In this document: positions 1 to 7,423 of the stretch, in pieces | Numbering within the stretch: position 1 is the first letter of the stretch | Layout of the letters: each line of letters starts with the position of its first letter | Assembly: GCA_946887295.1 (NCBI GenBank) | Contig: CAMPKP010000079.1 | Location: 1 to 14,932, forward strand | DNA length: 14,932 nucleotides | Source of the DNA: an uncultured Gemmatimonadota bacterium | GTDB taxonomy: Bacteria; Gemmatimonadota; Gemmatimonadetes; Gemmatimonadales; GWC2-71-9 | Direction: 5' to 3' | Notes under the pieces: model-generated | What the model saw: the letters and a program-made list of their open reading frames with translations, nothing else | Databases searched by the model: none | What the model was told of the DNA's origin: nothing | Position numbers and translations under genes: made by a program

Positions 1-160
1 TGAAGACGCGGCTGAGAGAGATGGAGCGCGCCGGCCGCCCGACGGTGCGGGTCCGGCTTCCGATCTCCGACGGGGCCCGGCTGGCGGCCCTCTACCGCGA
101 CGGCGAGGTGCTCTCGCGCCAGGAGGACGGCGCGCTCCATCTCTCTCAGCCGCGTCTTCA
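1..160. repeat. 33-bp perfect inverted repeat with 94-nt loop (fold-back at window edge)
   Basis: Bases 1-33 are the exact reverse complement of bases 128-160. The 94-nt loop (34-127) is not itself repeated. The right arm is part of hflX on the minus strand. The left arm plus loop, read on the plus strand, carry on the same hflX reading frame. This is the pattern expected if a DNA 3' end ending in CGGCGCGC (128-135) folded back onto its complement GCGCGCCG (26-33) and was extended. The left arm reaches the first base of the window, so the repeat may be longer. A chimera or assembly artefact is my preferred reading; a real inverted segment is the alternative. Confidence 0.9.
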
Positions 161-1193
161 GAGGAGCGAGGCCGCTGGTGCGCATGGTGCTCACGGTGAG
201 CGCGCCGGGGTACAGCTCTCCCACCCGGCCGATGAACCCCACCGGGTCGGTCACGAGATCCATCTTGTTGAACACCGGAACCAGCGGCCGGTCGGCGAGC
301 TCCAGCTCCGCCAGCACCCGCTCGACCACCCGCATCTGGCCTTCCCAGTCGTGGTGACTGGCGTCCACCACATGCAGCAGCAGGTCGGCGCCGCGGGCCT
401 CCTCCAGCGTCGCGCGGAAGCTCGCGACCAGATGGTGAGGCAGCTTGCGGATGAATCCCACCGTGTCCGTGACGCGGGCTCGCTGACCTTCGCCCAGATC
501 CACTTCACGGGTGAGCGTATCCAGGGTGGCGAAGAGGCGGTCCTCGACCACGATCTCGTGCACGCCGGAGAGCGCGCGGAGAATGCTCGACTTGCCGGCG
601 TTGGTATAGCCCACCAGCGCCACGCCGAGCATCGGGTCGCGGCCGGCGCGCAGGTTCTCCCGGTGCTTCTCGACGTCCTTCAGCTTGCCCTTGAGCGCCT
701 GGATGCGGCGGCGGATGATCCGCCGGTCGGTCTCGAGCTGGGTCTCGCCCGGACCGCGCAAGCCGATGCCGCCCCGGATCCGGGAAAGGTGGGTCCACAT
801 CCGAGTCAGCCGGGGGAGCAGGTACTCGAGCTGCGCCAGCTCCACCTGGAGCTTGGCCTCGTGGCTTCGCGCCCGGGTGGAGAAGATGTCGAGGATCACC
901 TCGGGCCGGTCCATCACCCGGGCCTCCAGCGCGCGCTCCAGGTTCGCCCCCTGGACCGGGCTCAGCTCCTCGTCGAAGATCACCAGCGTGGCGCCCGACT
1001 CGGCGACGGCGCGCGCGACCTCCTCGACCTTGCCCTCGCCGATCAGGGTCGCGGGATTGGGAGAGGTGATCTGCTGCGAGATGCGGCCCACCACTTCGGC
1101 GCCCGCGGTGTCCACCAGCCGGGTGAGCTCTTCGAGGTGATCGGTGACGTGCCGGGCATCGCCGGAGCCCTTTCGTGGCGCTGCGACCAGCAC
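1..1193 (-). CDS. hflX: GTPase HflX, ribosome-associated, 3' end disrupted at window edge
   Basis: HflX is a cytoplasmic TRAFAC GTPase that binds the 50S subunit and splits stalled or stressed ribosomes. Counting from the GTG at 1193, the HflX N-terminal domain covers about residues 1-185 and includes the family motif GGIGLRGPGETQLETDRR. The G domain follows: G1 GYTNAGKSS at 195-203, G3 DTVGF at 243-247, G4 NKMD at 309-312. I translated the frame by hand from 1260 to 128 and found no stop or frameshift. Reliable hflX sequence ends near 128; beyond that the frame stays open to base 1 but no longer resembles HflX, because the true C-terminal part lies on the other strand (3-130). The start is unclear. 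There is no ATG. A Shine-Dalgarno GAGGAAG (1252-1246) sits 7 nt before an in-frame ATC (1238-1236), and GTG 1193 is the first ordinary start codon. It lies downstream of the WHy lipoprotein gene. Confidence 0.93.
   Translation of the reverse strand, partial: MLVAAPRKGSGDARHVTDHLEELTRLVDTAGAEVVGRISQQITSPNPATLIGEGKVEEVARAVAESGATLVIFDEELSPVQGANLERALEARVMDRPEVILDIFSTRARSHEAKLQVELAQLEYLLPRLTRMWTHLSRIRGGIGLRGPGETQLETDRRIIRRRIQALKGKLKDVEKHRENLRAGRDPMLGVALVGYTNAGKSSILRALSGVHEIVVEDRLFATLDTLTREVDLGEGQRARVTDTVGFIRKLPHHLVASFRATLEEARGADLLLHVVDASHHDWEGQMRVVERVLAELELADRPLVPVFNKMDLVTDPVGFIGRVGELYPGALTVSTMRTSGLAPLKTRLREMERAVLLAREHLAVAVEGRQPGPVGDRKPDPHRRAAGALHLSQPRL
3..130 (+). other. hflX: Displaced HflX C-terminal segment in inverted orientation
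   Basis: Read on the plus strand from base 3, this stretch gives KTRLREMERAG, then PTVRVRLPISDGARL, AALYRDGEVLSRQEDGA. The first ten residues are identical to the minus-strand HflX sequence at 158-128. The rest looks like the usual HflX C-terminal region (hydrophobic strand, a small residue-rich turn, then LYxxGEVL). Joined after ERA of the minus-strand gene it would complete hflX in frame. It is therefore a piece of the same gene turned around, not a separate gene. It has no stop codon here, since the sequence turns antisense at about 131. Confidence 0.8.
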
Positions 1194-1257
1194 GGCGCGC
1201 TCGATCGGATCGCGGACTTCGATGGGTGCTCTACTGATAGATCTGCTTCCTCGCCGC

Positions 1258-1749
1258 TCAGCGGCTGGTCGGAACCGGCAGCGCGCCGCTCACACGCGAG
1301 AGCGGAGCGCGACCTTCTCTGGTGAACGGGACGCTGTGCTTCCCCCACGGTGTCTGCAGACTGATCTGGCCTCTCATCCGGTACGGAATGGCTCCGGAGC
1401 TGAGGGCGGCCCGGAGCGCGCTTCCCACGCCCGCCCACTCGAACCGGAGGGGAAGCGTGAGGGTGGTGAGGCCGCCCTTGTCCACGGTGAACTCGTCGTC
1501 GTAGCGCACGTCGCCGACATGCGACCCCTCCACGTCGAAGCCGAGCTGGACCTCGGTCCCCCGGAGGTCGAAGGGGTTCGGGTTGTTCACTTCGACCACC
1601 AGACCCAGCTCCCCACCCCTCACCCCCACGTCCCGGACCAACACCCGATCGAGCCGGACGTCGGGCTCCTTCAGCGTGTTTCCCAGTCCGGCGCAGCCTG
1701 CCAGGCCGCCCGCCAGTGCCAGCGACGCCACGAAGCCTCTGAGCCCCAT
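1258..1749 (-). CDS. LEA14/WHy-domain lipoprotein
   Basis: This 163-residue protein starts with a lipoprotein signal: a short basic start, a hydrophobic run and the lipobox LAGC at 16-19 (lipidated Cys19). The mature part resembles LEA type 2 / WHy (water stress and hypersensitive response) domains: alternating hydrophobic strands with the typical NPNPFDL turn at 56-62 and a later run of beta strands ending in a Thr/Leu-rich segment. Such domains are immunoglobulin-like beta folds; their molecular job in bacteria is not settled, though a link to desiccation or envelope stress is usually assumed. I chose the ATG at 1749 because GGGAGG lies 5 nt upstream and the signal peptide begins there; an upstream in-frame GTG would add 27 residues with no such character. 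The stop (1260-1258) lies inside the stretch that may form the hflX start region. Confidence 0.8.
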   Translation of the reverse strand: MGLRGFVASLALAGGLAGCAGLGNTLKEPDVRLDRVLVRDVGVRGGELGLVVEVNNPNPFDLRGTEVQLGFDVEGSHVGDVRYDDEFTVDKGGLTTLTLPLRFEWAGVGSALRAALSSGAIPYRMRGQISLQTPWGKHSVPFTREGRAPLSRVSGALPVPTSR

Positions 1750-1879
1750 CCGCGCCTCCCGGCACCTGGTGGGAAGATAAGGGAACCGCACGGCATCGGC
1801 GGCGCCGGACTCGGGCCGGCCCACCTGCACGATGCCGAGGCCCGGGCGAGCGGGCGGTGGGGAAGGTCACAGCTTCGTT
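1750..1879 (-). promoter_or_regulatory. Gap between rarA and the WHy lipoprotein gene, possible promoter
   Basis: This 130-nt gap is one of the few real intergenic stretches. On the minus strand an AT-rich TTATCTT lies about 23 nt ahead of the lipoprotein ATG and could serve as a -10 element (TATCTT, 4 of 6 to the sigma-70 consensus). A matching -35 is not evident. The Shine-Dalgarno GGGAGG follows. I see no clear terminator after the rarA stop. Confidence 0.3.
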
Positions 1880-3229
1880 TCATCCCCCCTCCCCCTCGCG
1901 CTCCCGCTTCTTCCGCTCCCACCACTCCATCCGCTCGGCCACGCGCTTCTCGTACCCGAACCCGCCCGGCGTGTAGAAGGCCGTACCGCGCAGCTCGTCG
2001 GGCAGGTACTCCTGCGGCAGGTACGCGTCCGGCGAGCTGTGCGCGTAGCGGTAGCCCTTGCCGTAGCCCAGCTCCTTCATCAGCCCCGTGGGCGCGTTGC
2101 GGATGTGGAGCGGCACCGGGGCCGCGGGCGTCTCCTGCGCCGCCGCCATCGCCTCGCCGAGGGCGACCTTGGCGCTGTTGGACTTGGGCGCGGTCGCGAG
2201 GTAGATGGTCATCTCCGCCAGGGGCAGATACCCCTCGGGCGGTCCCAGCATGTGGAACGCGTCGCGGGCAGCCACCGCCATCACCAGCGCATTGGGGTCG
2301 GCGAGCCCGACGTCCTCCGCGGCCATCGCGATCGCCCGGCGAAAGAGCGTCATGGGGTCCTCGCCGCCGTCGAGCATCCGCGCCATCCAGTACAGGGCCC
2401 CCTGCGGATCGCTGCCGCGCAGCGATTTGTGGTACGCCGAGAGCAGGTTGTAGTGCTCCTCGCCCGACTTGTCGTAGCGGGCGAAGCGCTTCTGCATCGC
2501 CTCCCGGGCCACCTCCGTCGTGATGGTGCCGCCCTGGCCGACGTGGGCCGCTGCGGCCTCGATCACGGTGAGCGCTCGGCGCGCATCGCCGTCGGCCTCG
2601 ACCGCGATCGCCTCCACGGCCTCCGCGTCCACCCGCAGCTCCAGCTGGCCCAGCCCCCGCTCCCGGTCCGCGAGCGCGCGCCGGATCAGCTCGGCGACGT
2701 GGTCGGCGGTGAGAGGCTGGAGCACGAACACCCGGGTCCGGGAGAGGAGCGCGCCGTTGATCTCGAAGCTGGGATTCTCGGTGGTCGCCCCGATCAGAGT
2801 GATCGTACCGTCCTCGGAGGGCGGAAGCAGGCTGTCCTGCTGGGCCTTGTTGAGCCGGTGGATCTCGTCCACGAAGAGGATCGTCTGGGACGCGCCCGAG
2901 TCGATCCGCGCGCGGGCCTCCCCGACGATCTCGCGGATGCGAGGCACGCCCTCGGAGACGGCGCTGAAGGGAACGAACACTCGCGCCGTGCTGCTCGCGA
3001 CCAGATGGGCCAGGGTCGTCTTCCCGGTGCCTGGCGGCCCCCAGAAGATCATGGATCCGGGCACGCCCCGCTCGATCGCCTCCCGGAGCGGCTTGCCCGG
3101 CGCCAGCAGGTGCTCCTGGCCCACGAACTCGTCCAGCGTCCTCGGCCGCATCCGGGCCGCGAGCGGCTGTCCCTCGCGGGTCGCCCTGAAGAGCGACTCG
3201 CCCTGCCCTCCGCTGCGCTTCCTGGCCAT
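1880..3229 (-). CDS. rarA: Replication-associated recombination protein A (RarA/MgsA), AAA+ ATPase
   Basis: RarA is a clamp-loader-like AAA+ ATPase that acts at stalled replication forks with SSB and RecA. The 449-residue product has the normal family length. It shows Walker A GPPGTGKT (64-71), Walker B ILFVDEIH (117-124), sensor 1 GATTENP (147-153) and the arginine-finger segment LLSRTRV (161-167). The C-terminal half has the typical helical part with HYNLLSAYHKSLRGSDP and MAAEDVGLADP. The ATG at 3229 is preceded by GGGAGGTG at a short spacing and followed by the expected N-terminus leading to RPRTLDEFVGQEHLL. The frame stays open upstream to 4054, but that part is antisense-like shadow within the ZIP gene. 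It starts 17 nt after the ZIP stop, so it is probably co-transcribed with it. The last residues are an Arg/Glu-rich tail. Confidence 0.96.
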   Translation of the reverse strand: MARKRSGGQGESLFRATREGQPLAARMRPRTLDEFVGQEHLLAPGKPLREAIERGVPGSMIFWGPPGTGKTTLAHLVASSTARVFVPFSAVSEGVPRIREIVGEARARIDSGASQTILFVDEIHRLNKAQQDSLLPPSEDGTITLIGATTENPSFEINGALLSRTRVFVLQPLTADHVAELIRRALADRERGLGQLELRVDAEAVEAIAVEADGDARRALTVIEAAAAHVGQGGTITTEVAREAMQKRFARYDKSGEEHYNLLSAYHKSLRGSDPQGALYWMARMLDGGEDPMTLFRRAIAMAAEDVGLADPNALVMAVAARDAFHMLGPPEGYLPLAEMTIYLATAPKSNSAKVALGEAMAAAQETPAAPVPLHIRNAPTGLMKELGYGKGYRYAHSSPDAYLPQEYLPDELRGTAFYTPGGFGYEKRVAERMEWWERKKREREGEGG

Positions 3230-3246
3230 GGCACCTCCCGGGCGGC

Positions 3247-3963
3247 TCACCGCATCCACGAGCCGAGCAGCCGCTCCGTCAGGAAGAATCCCATCGCACC
3301 CCCGAAGAACGCCAGAGCGCTCAACCAACCCCGCTTCGCCTGGAACTCCGGCACCAGGTTGGACGCGGCCACGTAGATCGTCACTCCCGCGGACAGCGCG
3401 AGACCATGACGCGCGAGCGGTGCGACGACCTCCGTCAGCACCACCCCGAGAATCGTGGCGAGCCCGAGCACGGCCGCTGCCCCCACGGCCCGGGCCCTCG
3501 ACTCGCCGCCGGCCACCATCACGCTCGCGATCGTCACGCCCTCCGGCAGCTTGTGCAGCAGCACCGCGAGGAAGAGGAGCACACCGAGCTCGCCCGAGAC
3601 CAGGAACCCGCTCGCGATGGCGACCCCGTCGAAGAAGGTGTGCAGCATGAGCCCGAGCAGCGCCGATATGCCCGCCGACCGGCTGAGCCGGTGGGTCTCC
3701 TCGCCGAAATGGAAATGCGGCGTGAAGACGTGTTGCGCCAGGTGTACCGCCAGATAGCCGGCGAGGACGTAGACAGCCTCGTCCGGGCCGTCGCGCAGCA
3801 CTTCCGGCAGCACCCCCAGCACCGCCACTGCGAGCATGAAGCCCGCGCCGAACGCCAGGCAGGCATCGATGACCCTGAGCTCGCGGCGCAGGCTCCGCAC
3901 CACGGCCAGGGCGCCCGCCACGTTGCCCAGCGCGGCGGCGATCGCGAAGCCGAGGGCGGTCAC
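3247..3963 (-). CDS. ZIP family divalent metal transporter (GufA/ZupT-like)
   Basis: This 238-residue membrane protein has about eight hydrophobic segments. It carries the two ZIP metal-site helices: HTFFDG with His108 and Asp112, and HKLPEG with His137 and Glu141. A histidine-rich loop between helices 3 and 4 (residues 79-91, HVFTPHFHFGEETH region) is also typical. ZIP proteins carry zinc, iron or other divalent metals into the cytoplasm; which metal cannot be told here. SNLVPE at 201-206 is a further conserved-looking membrane motif. The start is GTG 3963, overlapping the cca stop by four bases (GTGA), so translation is likely coupled to cca. rarA follows after 17 nt. Confidence 0.92.
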   Translation of the reverse strand: MTALGFAIAAALGNVAGALAVVRSLRRELRVIDACLAFGAGFMLAVAVLGVLPEVLRDGPDEAVYVLAGYLAVHLAQHVFTPHFHFGEETHRLSRSAGISALLGLMLHTFFDGVAIASGFLVSGELGVLLFLAVLLHKLPEGVTIASVMVAGGESRARAVGAAAVLGLATILGVVLTEVVAPLARHGLALSAGVTIYVAASNLVPEFQAKRGWLSALAFFGGAMGFFLTERLLGSWMR

Positions 3964-5147
3964 CGCGCCTCGCGCGCGAGGGCCAGCAGCCGCTCCCGGC
4001 TGTTGGCGGACGGATCCTCGAGCACGCGGTCCAGCAGGCTCGCGAGCACCTCACCGATACGCTTGCCGCCGAGCCCCAGCGCTTCCAGATCCCGCCCGGT
4101 CACCGCCAGGTCGCCCCGGGTCAGGGGGTCGCCCCGCTCTCGAATCGCCGTCACGGCACCGAGCCAGTCCGGCTCGCGGCGGGCGCGGAGCCGGAACAGG
4201 GCGATGAGATCGTCCGCCGCCCCTCCGACCGCCGCCAGCCACCGGCGCACCGACACGTCGTCGTTCGCCACCGGCTCCGCCGGCCCCCGAACCATCGCCT
4301 CGGCCCGCGCCATCTCGGCGTTGGAGGCACGCAGCCGGCGGAGCAGTCCGGCGGGGTCGGCAGCCAGGAGGGTCGTGAGGAGCACGGGGTCACGCGGCGG
4401 AGGCGACAGCGCCGTCGGCGGCACCACGCCTTCGTCCACCCTGCGCAGGCCCGGCAGCCATGCCGCTGCGGCCCCGGACTCATGCCAGAGCCGCACCAGC
4501 GTCTCGAGGTCACGCGCGGTGCGAATCCCCTTGAACCACTCGTCTCGCACCCGCTCCGCGGACAACCGGCCCAGGCCCCCCGCGGCCTCCCGGGCCGCCT
4601 GCCACGTCGCGGGCTCGATCGCGAAGCCGAATCGGGCCGCGAACCGGATCGCCCGGAGGATGCGGAGGTAGTCTTCTCGAAAGCGCGCCGCGGGATCGCC
4701 CACTGCGCGCACCACCCGGGCCTCGATGTCCCGCTGGCCGCCGTGAGGGTCCCGCCACTGGCCGCTCAGCGGGCGATAGGCGATCGCGTTGATGGTGAAG
4801 TCGCGGCGCGCCAGGTCTTCCTCCAGCGACGCCCCGTACTCCACCACCGCATGACGCCCGTCGGTCTCGACGTCGCGCCGGAAGGTGGTCACCTCGTGCA
4901 TGACCCGCTTGCGGTCGATCACGCCGACCGTCCCGTGCTCGACGCCGATCGCCGCCGTGCGGCGGAAGAGGCGCTGCACCTCCTCCGGCCGCGCGGAGGT
5001 GGCGAGATCGAAGTCGGAGTGCGGGTCTCCGAGGAGCGCGTCGCGGAGCGCGCCCCCCACGCACCAGGCCTCGTGGCCGGCCTCCTCGAGCACCCGGGCG
5101 ATCTCGAGCACTTCCTCCGGCACCGGCAACCGGTCGGGAAAAGTCAT
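3960..5147 (-). CDS. cca: CCA tRNA nucleotidyltransferase / poly(A) polymerase family
   Basis: This class II nucleotidyltransferase-superfamily enzyme adds or repairs the 3' CCA of tRNAs. The 395-residue product has the head domain GG (31-32), the catalytic metal carboxylates DFD (45-47), the RRDFTINA motif (114-121) and the EDYLRILRAIRFAARF motif (158-173). After that comes an alpha-helical neck/body/tail. I do not see an HD phosphohydrolase motif in the C-terminal part, so this is the short form. The sequence alone does not separate full CCA-adding, A-adding and poly(A) polymerase activity. The ATG at 5147 overlaps the asparaginase stop as ATGA, and the open frame upstream of it is shadow. 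The stop overlaps the ZIP GTG. Confidence 0.93.
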   Translation of the reverse strand: MTFPDRLPVPEEVLEIARVLEEAGHEAWCVGGALRDALLGDPHSDFDLATSARPEEVQRLFRRTAAIGVEHGTVGVIDRKRVMHEVTTFRRDVETDGRHAVVEYGASLEEDLARRDFTINAIAYRPLSGQWRDPHGGQRDIEARVVRAVGDPAARFREDYLRILRAIRFAARFGFAIEPATWQAAREAAGGLGRLSAERVRDEWFKGIRTARDLETLVRLWHESGAAAAWLPGLRRVDEGVVPPTALSPPPRDPVLLTTLLAADPAGLLRRLRASNAEMARAEAMVRGPAEPVANDDVSVRRWLAAVGGAADDLIALFRLRARREPDWLGAVTAIRERGDPLTRGDLAVTGRDLEALGLGGKRIGEVLASLLDRVLEDPSANSRERLLALAREAR

Positions 5148-6094
5148 GCCGAAGCGTAGGGCACGCCCGCCGAGAGCGCGATGGCCAGCTCCATGCGCGC
5201 CTGCGAGGGCGTGCGGGGGCCGGCCGGGATCGCGCCCATCGCGGTGGTGCGCGCGCCGCCGCCTTCGAACGCATAGAGCGGCGTCACCTGGCCCCACCAG
5301 CAGCGGCTCGCCAGCACGACCGACTTGCCCTCCTCCAGCCACCGCCCGATGGCGCGGACCGCGCCCGGCGGCACGTTGCCGCTTCCGAACGCCTCGACCA
5401 CCACGCCGTCGTGCGAGGGGCGCGCATGGTCCAGGAGAGCGCCGTCGTCCCCGACCACCATCGGGATGTGCGTCACACGAGCGCGGAGCGAGTCGGGCCG
5501 CAGCACGCTCGGCGCGGGCTCCGGCTCTCCGGTATAGACCACCTCTCGCCCGTGCACCCGCCCGATCGGGCCCGCGTGCGGCGCGGAGAACGCCACGAGA
5601 TCCGTCGCATGGCTCTTCGCCGCGGTCCGCCCCGCGAACACCTGACCCGCGAAGACGACCATCGCGCCCCGGCCCGCGCTCGCGGGACTGGCGGCGACCG
5701 CCACGGCGTCGCGGAGGTTGCTGGGGCCGTCCCACCCCTCGTCACTCGACGTGCGCATCGCTCCGGTCACCGCAACGGGGATACGCCGCTCCAGGGTACG
5801 ATCCAGCAGGTAGGCGGTCTCCTCCAGGATGTCCGTGCCGTGGGTGATCACGATGCCGGCGGCGTCCCCGGAATCGGCGATCTCCCTGACCCGCTCCCGC
5901 AGGGACCAGAGCCGCGCATGGTCGAAGTGACACGCCGGCATGCGGGCCCAGTCCTCGATCCGATGGGGCGCGATCCGCTCGATCCCGGGCGCCAGCCTGA
6001 CCAGCGCCTCGCCGCCGTGCGCCGGAACGTTGCCTCCCGCGGCCGCGTCCCGCTCCATCGAGATGGTGCCGCCGGTGAAGAGAATGTGGATCAT
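5144..6094 (-). CDS. L-asparaginase (type I/II family), cytoplasmic
   Basis: This enzyme hydrolyses L-asparagine to aspartate and ammonia. The 316-residue protein has the first catalytic signature TGGTIS at 7-12 (nucleophile Thr10) and the second signature HGTDILEET at 85-93 (Thr87, Asp88). GAMR at 111-114 and Lys160 before SHATD match the usual third active-site lysine region. There is no signal peptide, so a cytoplasmic, type I-like enzyme is likely; glutaminase side activity cannot be excluded. The ATG at 6094 lies four bases after the SDR stop, and its own stop overlaps the cca ATG. Why asparaginase sits in this operon is not obvious. Confidence 0.93.
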   Translation of the reverse strand: MIHILFTGGTISMERDAAAGGNVPAHGGEALVRLAPGIERIAPHRIEDWARMPACHFDHARLWSLRERVREIADSGDAAGIVITHGTDILEETAYLLDRTLERRIPVAVTGAMRTSSDEGWDGPSNLRDAVAVAASPASAGRGAMVVFAGQVFAGRTAAKSHATDLVAFSAPHAGPIGRVHGREVVYTGEPEPAPSVLRPDSLRARVTHIPMVVGDDGALLDHARPSHDGVVVEAFGSGNVPPGAVRAIGRWLEEGKSVVLASRCWWGQVTPLYAFEGGGARTTAMGAIPAGPRTPSQARMELAIALSAGVPYASA

Positions 6095-6098
6095 CCGC

Positions 6099-6851
6099 TC
6101 ACCCGCACAGCACGCTCCCGCCGTTCACGTTCAGCACCTCGCCGGTCACGTGACTCGCCAGATCGCTGCAGAGGAACACGATCGGTCCCGCGATCTCCTC
6201 GGCGGACGGAATGCGCCGGAGCGGGATCGTTCGGGCGATCCGCTCCCTGTTGCCCTCGCCGAACGCGGGGACCGACATGTCGGTGTCCACCCACCCGGGT
6301 GCCACGCAGTTGACCAGGATGTCCGGGGCGCACTCGACGGCGAGGGACTTGGTGAGCGCGATGAGCGCGCCCTTGCTGGCGGCGTAGTCCGCGTGGCCCG
6401 CCTCGCCGCGCTGGCCCGCGGTGCTCGAGACGATCACGATCCTGCCGCCCCGGCCCATGAGCCTGAGCGCGGCGCGGGTAGAGAAGAAGACGGCGTCGAG
6501 GTTGGCGGCCATGGTCGCGCGCCAGCGCTCGGGAGGAAGGCGGCCGAGCGGAACTTCGTCCGGCGGCCAGATGCCGGCGTTGGCGACGAAGATGTCGAGC
6601 CGCCCGAACGCCTGTGCCACTTCGGAGACCAGCCGGTCGGCTGCGGCCGGATCGCCCAGGTCACCGCCCACGGCGACGGCGCGTCGGCCCAGCCGGCTCA
6701 CCTCGCGAGCCACCGCCTCGGCCTCGGCGGTCCGGCTGCGGTAGCCGATCGCCACGTCGGCCCCCGCTCGGGCGAGCATGACGGCGGCGGCGCGGCCGAT
6801 TCCTCGGCTGCCGCCGGTCACCAGCGCGGTTCTGCCGTCGAGGGCGATCAT
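6099..6851 (-). CDS. SDR-family NAD(P)-dependent oxidoreductase (FabG-like)
   Basis: This is a classical short-chain dehydrogenase of 250 residues, the standard length. It has TGGSRGIG at 12-19 for cofactor binding, NAG at 91-93, the catalytic tetrad Asn117, Ser143, Tyr156 and Lys160 (YAASK), and PGWVDTDM downstream. Arg38 after the second beta strand favours NADPH. The C-terminus has the usual GEVLNVNGG. It is most like 3-oxoacyl-ACP reductases and glucose/sugar dehydrogenases; the substrate cannot be assigned. The ATG overlaps the stop of the GmhA-like gene as ATGA, and the asparaginase gene follows four bases downstream. Being next to a sugar isomerase, a sugar substrate is possible but unproven. 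Confidence 0.93.
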   Translation of the reverse strand: MIALDGRTALVTGGSRGIGRAAAVMLARAGADVAIGYRSRTAEAEAVAREVSRLGRRAVAVGGDLGDPAAADRLVSEVAQAFGRLDIFVANAGIWPPDEVPLGRLPPERWRATMAANLDAVFFSTRAALRLMGRGGRIVIVSSTAGQRGEAGHADYAASKGALIALTKSLAVECAPDILVNCVAPGWVDTDMSVPAFGEGNRERIARTIPLRRIPSAEEIAGPIVFLCSDLASHVTGEVLNVNGGSVLCG

Positions 6852-7423
6852 GCGCCGCGGGCCAGCTCCTCCTCCACCAGCTCGACGATGAGATGCTCGA
6901 GCGCCAGGTGGATCACCTGTATCCGGCCGGTGTCGTCCGACGGCACCACGATCGCCTGGTCCACCTGCTTCGCCAGCGCGCCGCCTCCCCGGCCCAGGAA
7001 CCCCACCGTGGCGACCGAGCGCTCCCTGGCGGCGCGCGCGGCGGCCAGCAGGTTTGGACTCTCTCCGCTGGTGCTGTGCAGGACCAGCAGGTCCCCGGCC
7101 CGGCAGAGCGCCTCCACCTGGCGGGCGAACACCCGCTCGAAGCCGAGATCGTTCGCTGCGGCGGTGAGGAGGGACGAATCGGTCGTGAGGGCGAGAGCGG
7201 CGAGCGGACCCCGGCCGGCCGAGTAGCGCACCACGTACTCGGTGGCGACGTGCTGCGCGTCCGCCGCGCTGCCGCCGTTGCCGCAGAAGAACAGGGTGCC
7301 GCCGCTCCGGAGCGTCGCCGCGTACCGTGCCGCGGCGGCCGCGACGCTCTCGCTCAGCGAGGCGCTGTCGAGCACCGTTCGCGCCAGGGCCTCGAGGCCC
7401 TGTCTGACCTTGGCGGGGTTCAT
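6848..7423 (-). CDS. gmhA: SIS-domain sugar isomerase, phosphoheptose isomerase GmhA-like
   Basis: GmhA converts sedoheptulose 7-phosphate to D-glycero-D-manno-heptose 7-phosphate, the first step to ADP-heptose for lipopolysaccharide core or S-layer glycans. The 191-residue product has the SIS phosphate-binding segment GNGGSAADAQH at 48-58 and STSGESPN at 117-124. The zinc ligands of GmhA all have counterparts: His58, Glu62, Gln169 and His177, with the expected spacing of eight between the last two. This makes GmhA a better guess than DiaA, which lacks the full set. No GmhB or HldE gene is in the window. The ATG at 7423 overlaps the PHP gene stop (ATGA), with GAGGG a few bases upstream. The large open frame upstream to 8314 is shadow. 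Confidence 0.9.
   Translation of the reverse strand: MNPAKVRQGLEALARTVLDSASLSESVAAAAARYAATLRSGGTLFFCGNGGSAADAQHVATEYVVRYSAGRGPLAALALTTDSSLLTAAANDLGFERVFARQVEALCRAGDLLVLHSTSGESPNLLAAARAARERSVATVGFLGRGGGALAKQVDQAIVVPSDDTGRIQVIHLALEHLIVELVEEELARGA

Noticed and set aside
1832..3376. 514-codon plus-strand open frame opposite rarA, and similar long plus-strand frames at 3406-4671, 5411-6313 and 5940-7226
   Set aside because: Each is antisense to a gene with clear catalytic motifs and shows only composition-driven sequence.
3230..4054. 275-residue upstream extension of rarA
   Set aside because: It lies out of frame over the ZIP gene, is Gly/Arg-rich noise, and rarA has a Shine-Dalgarno and the family N-terminus at 3229.
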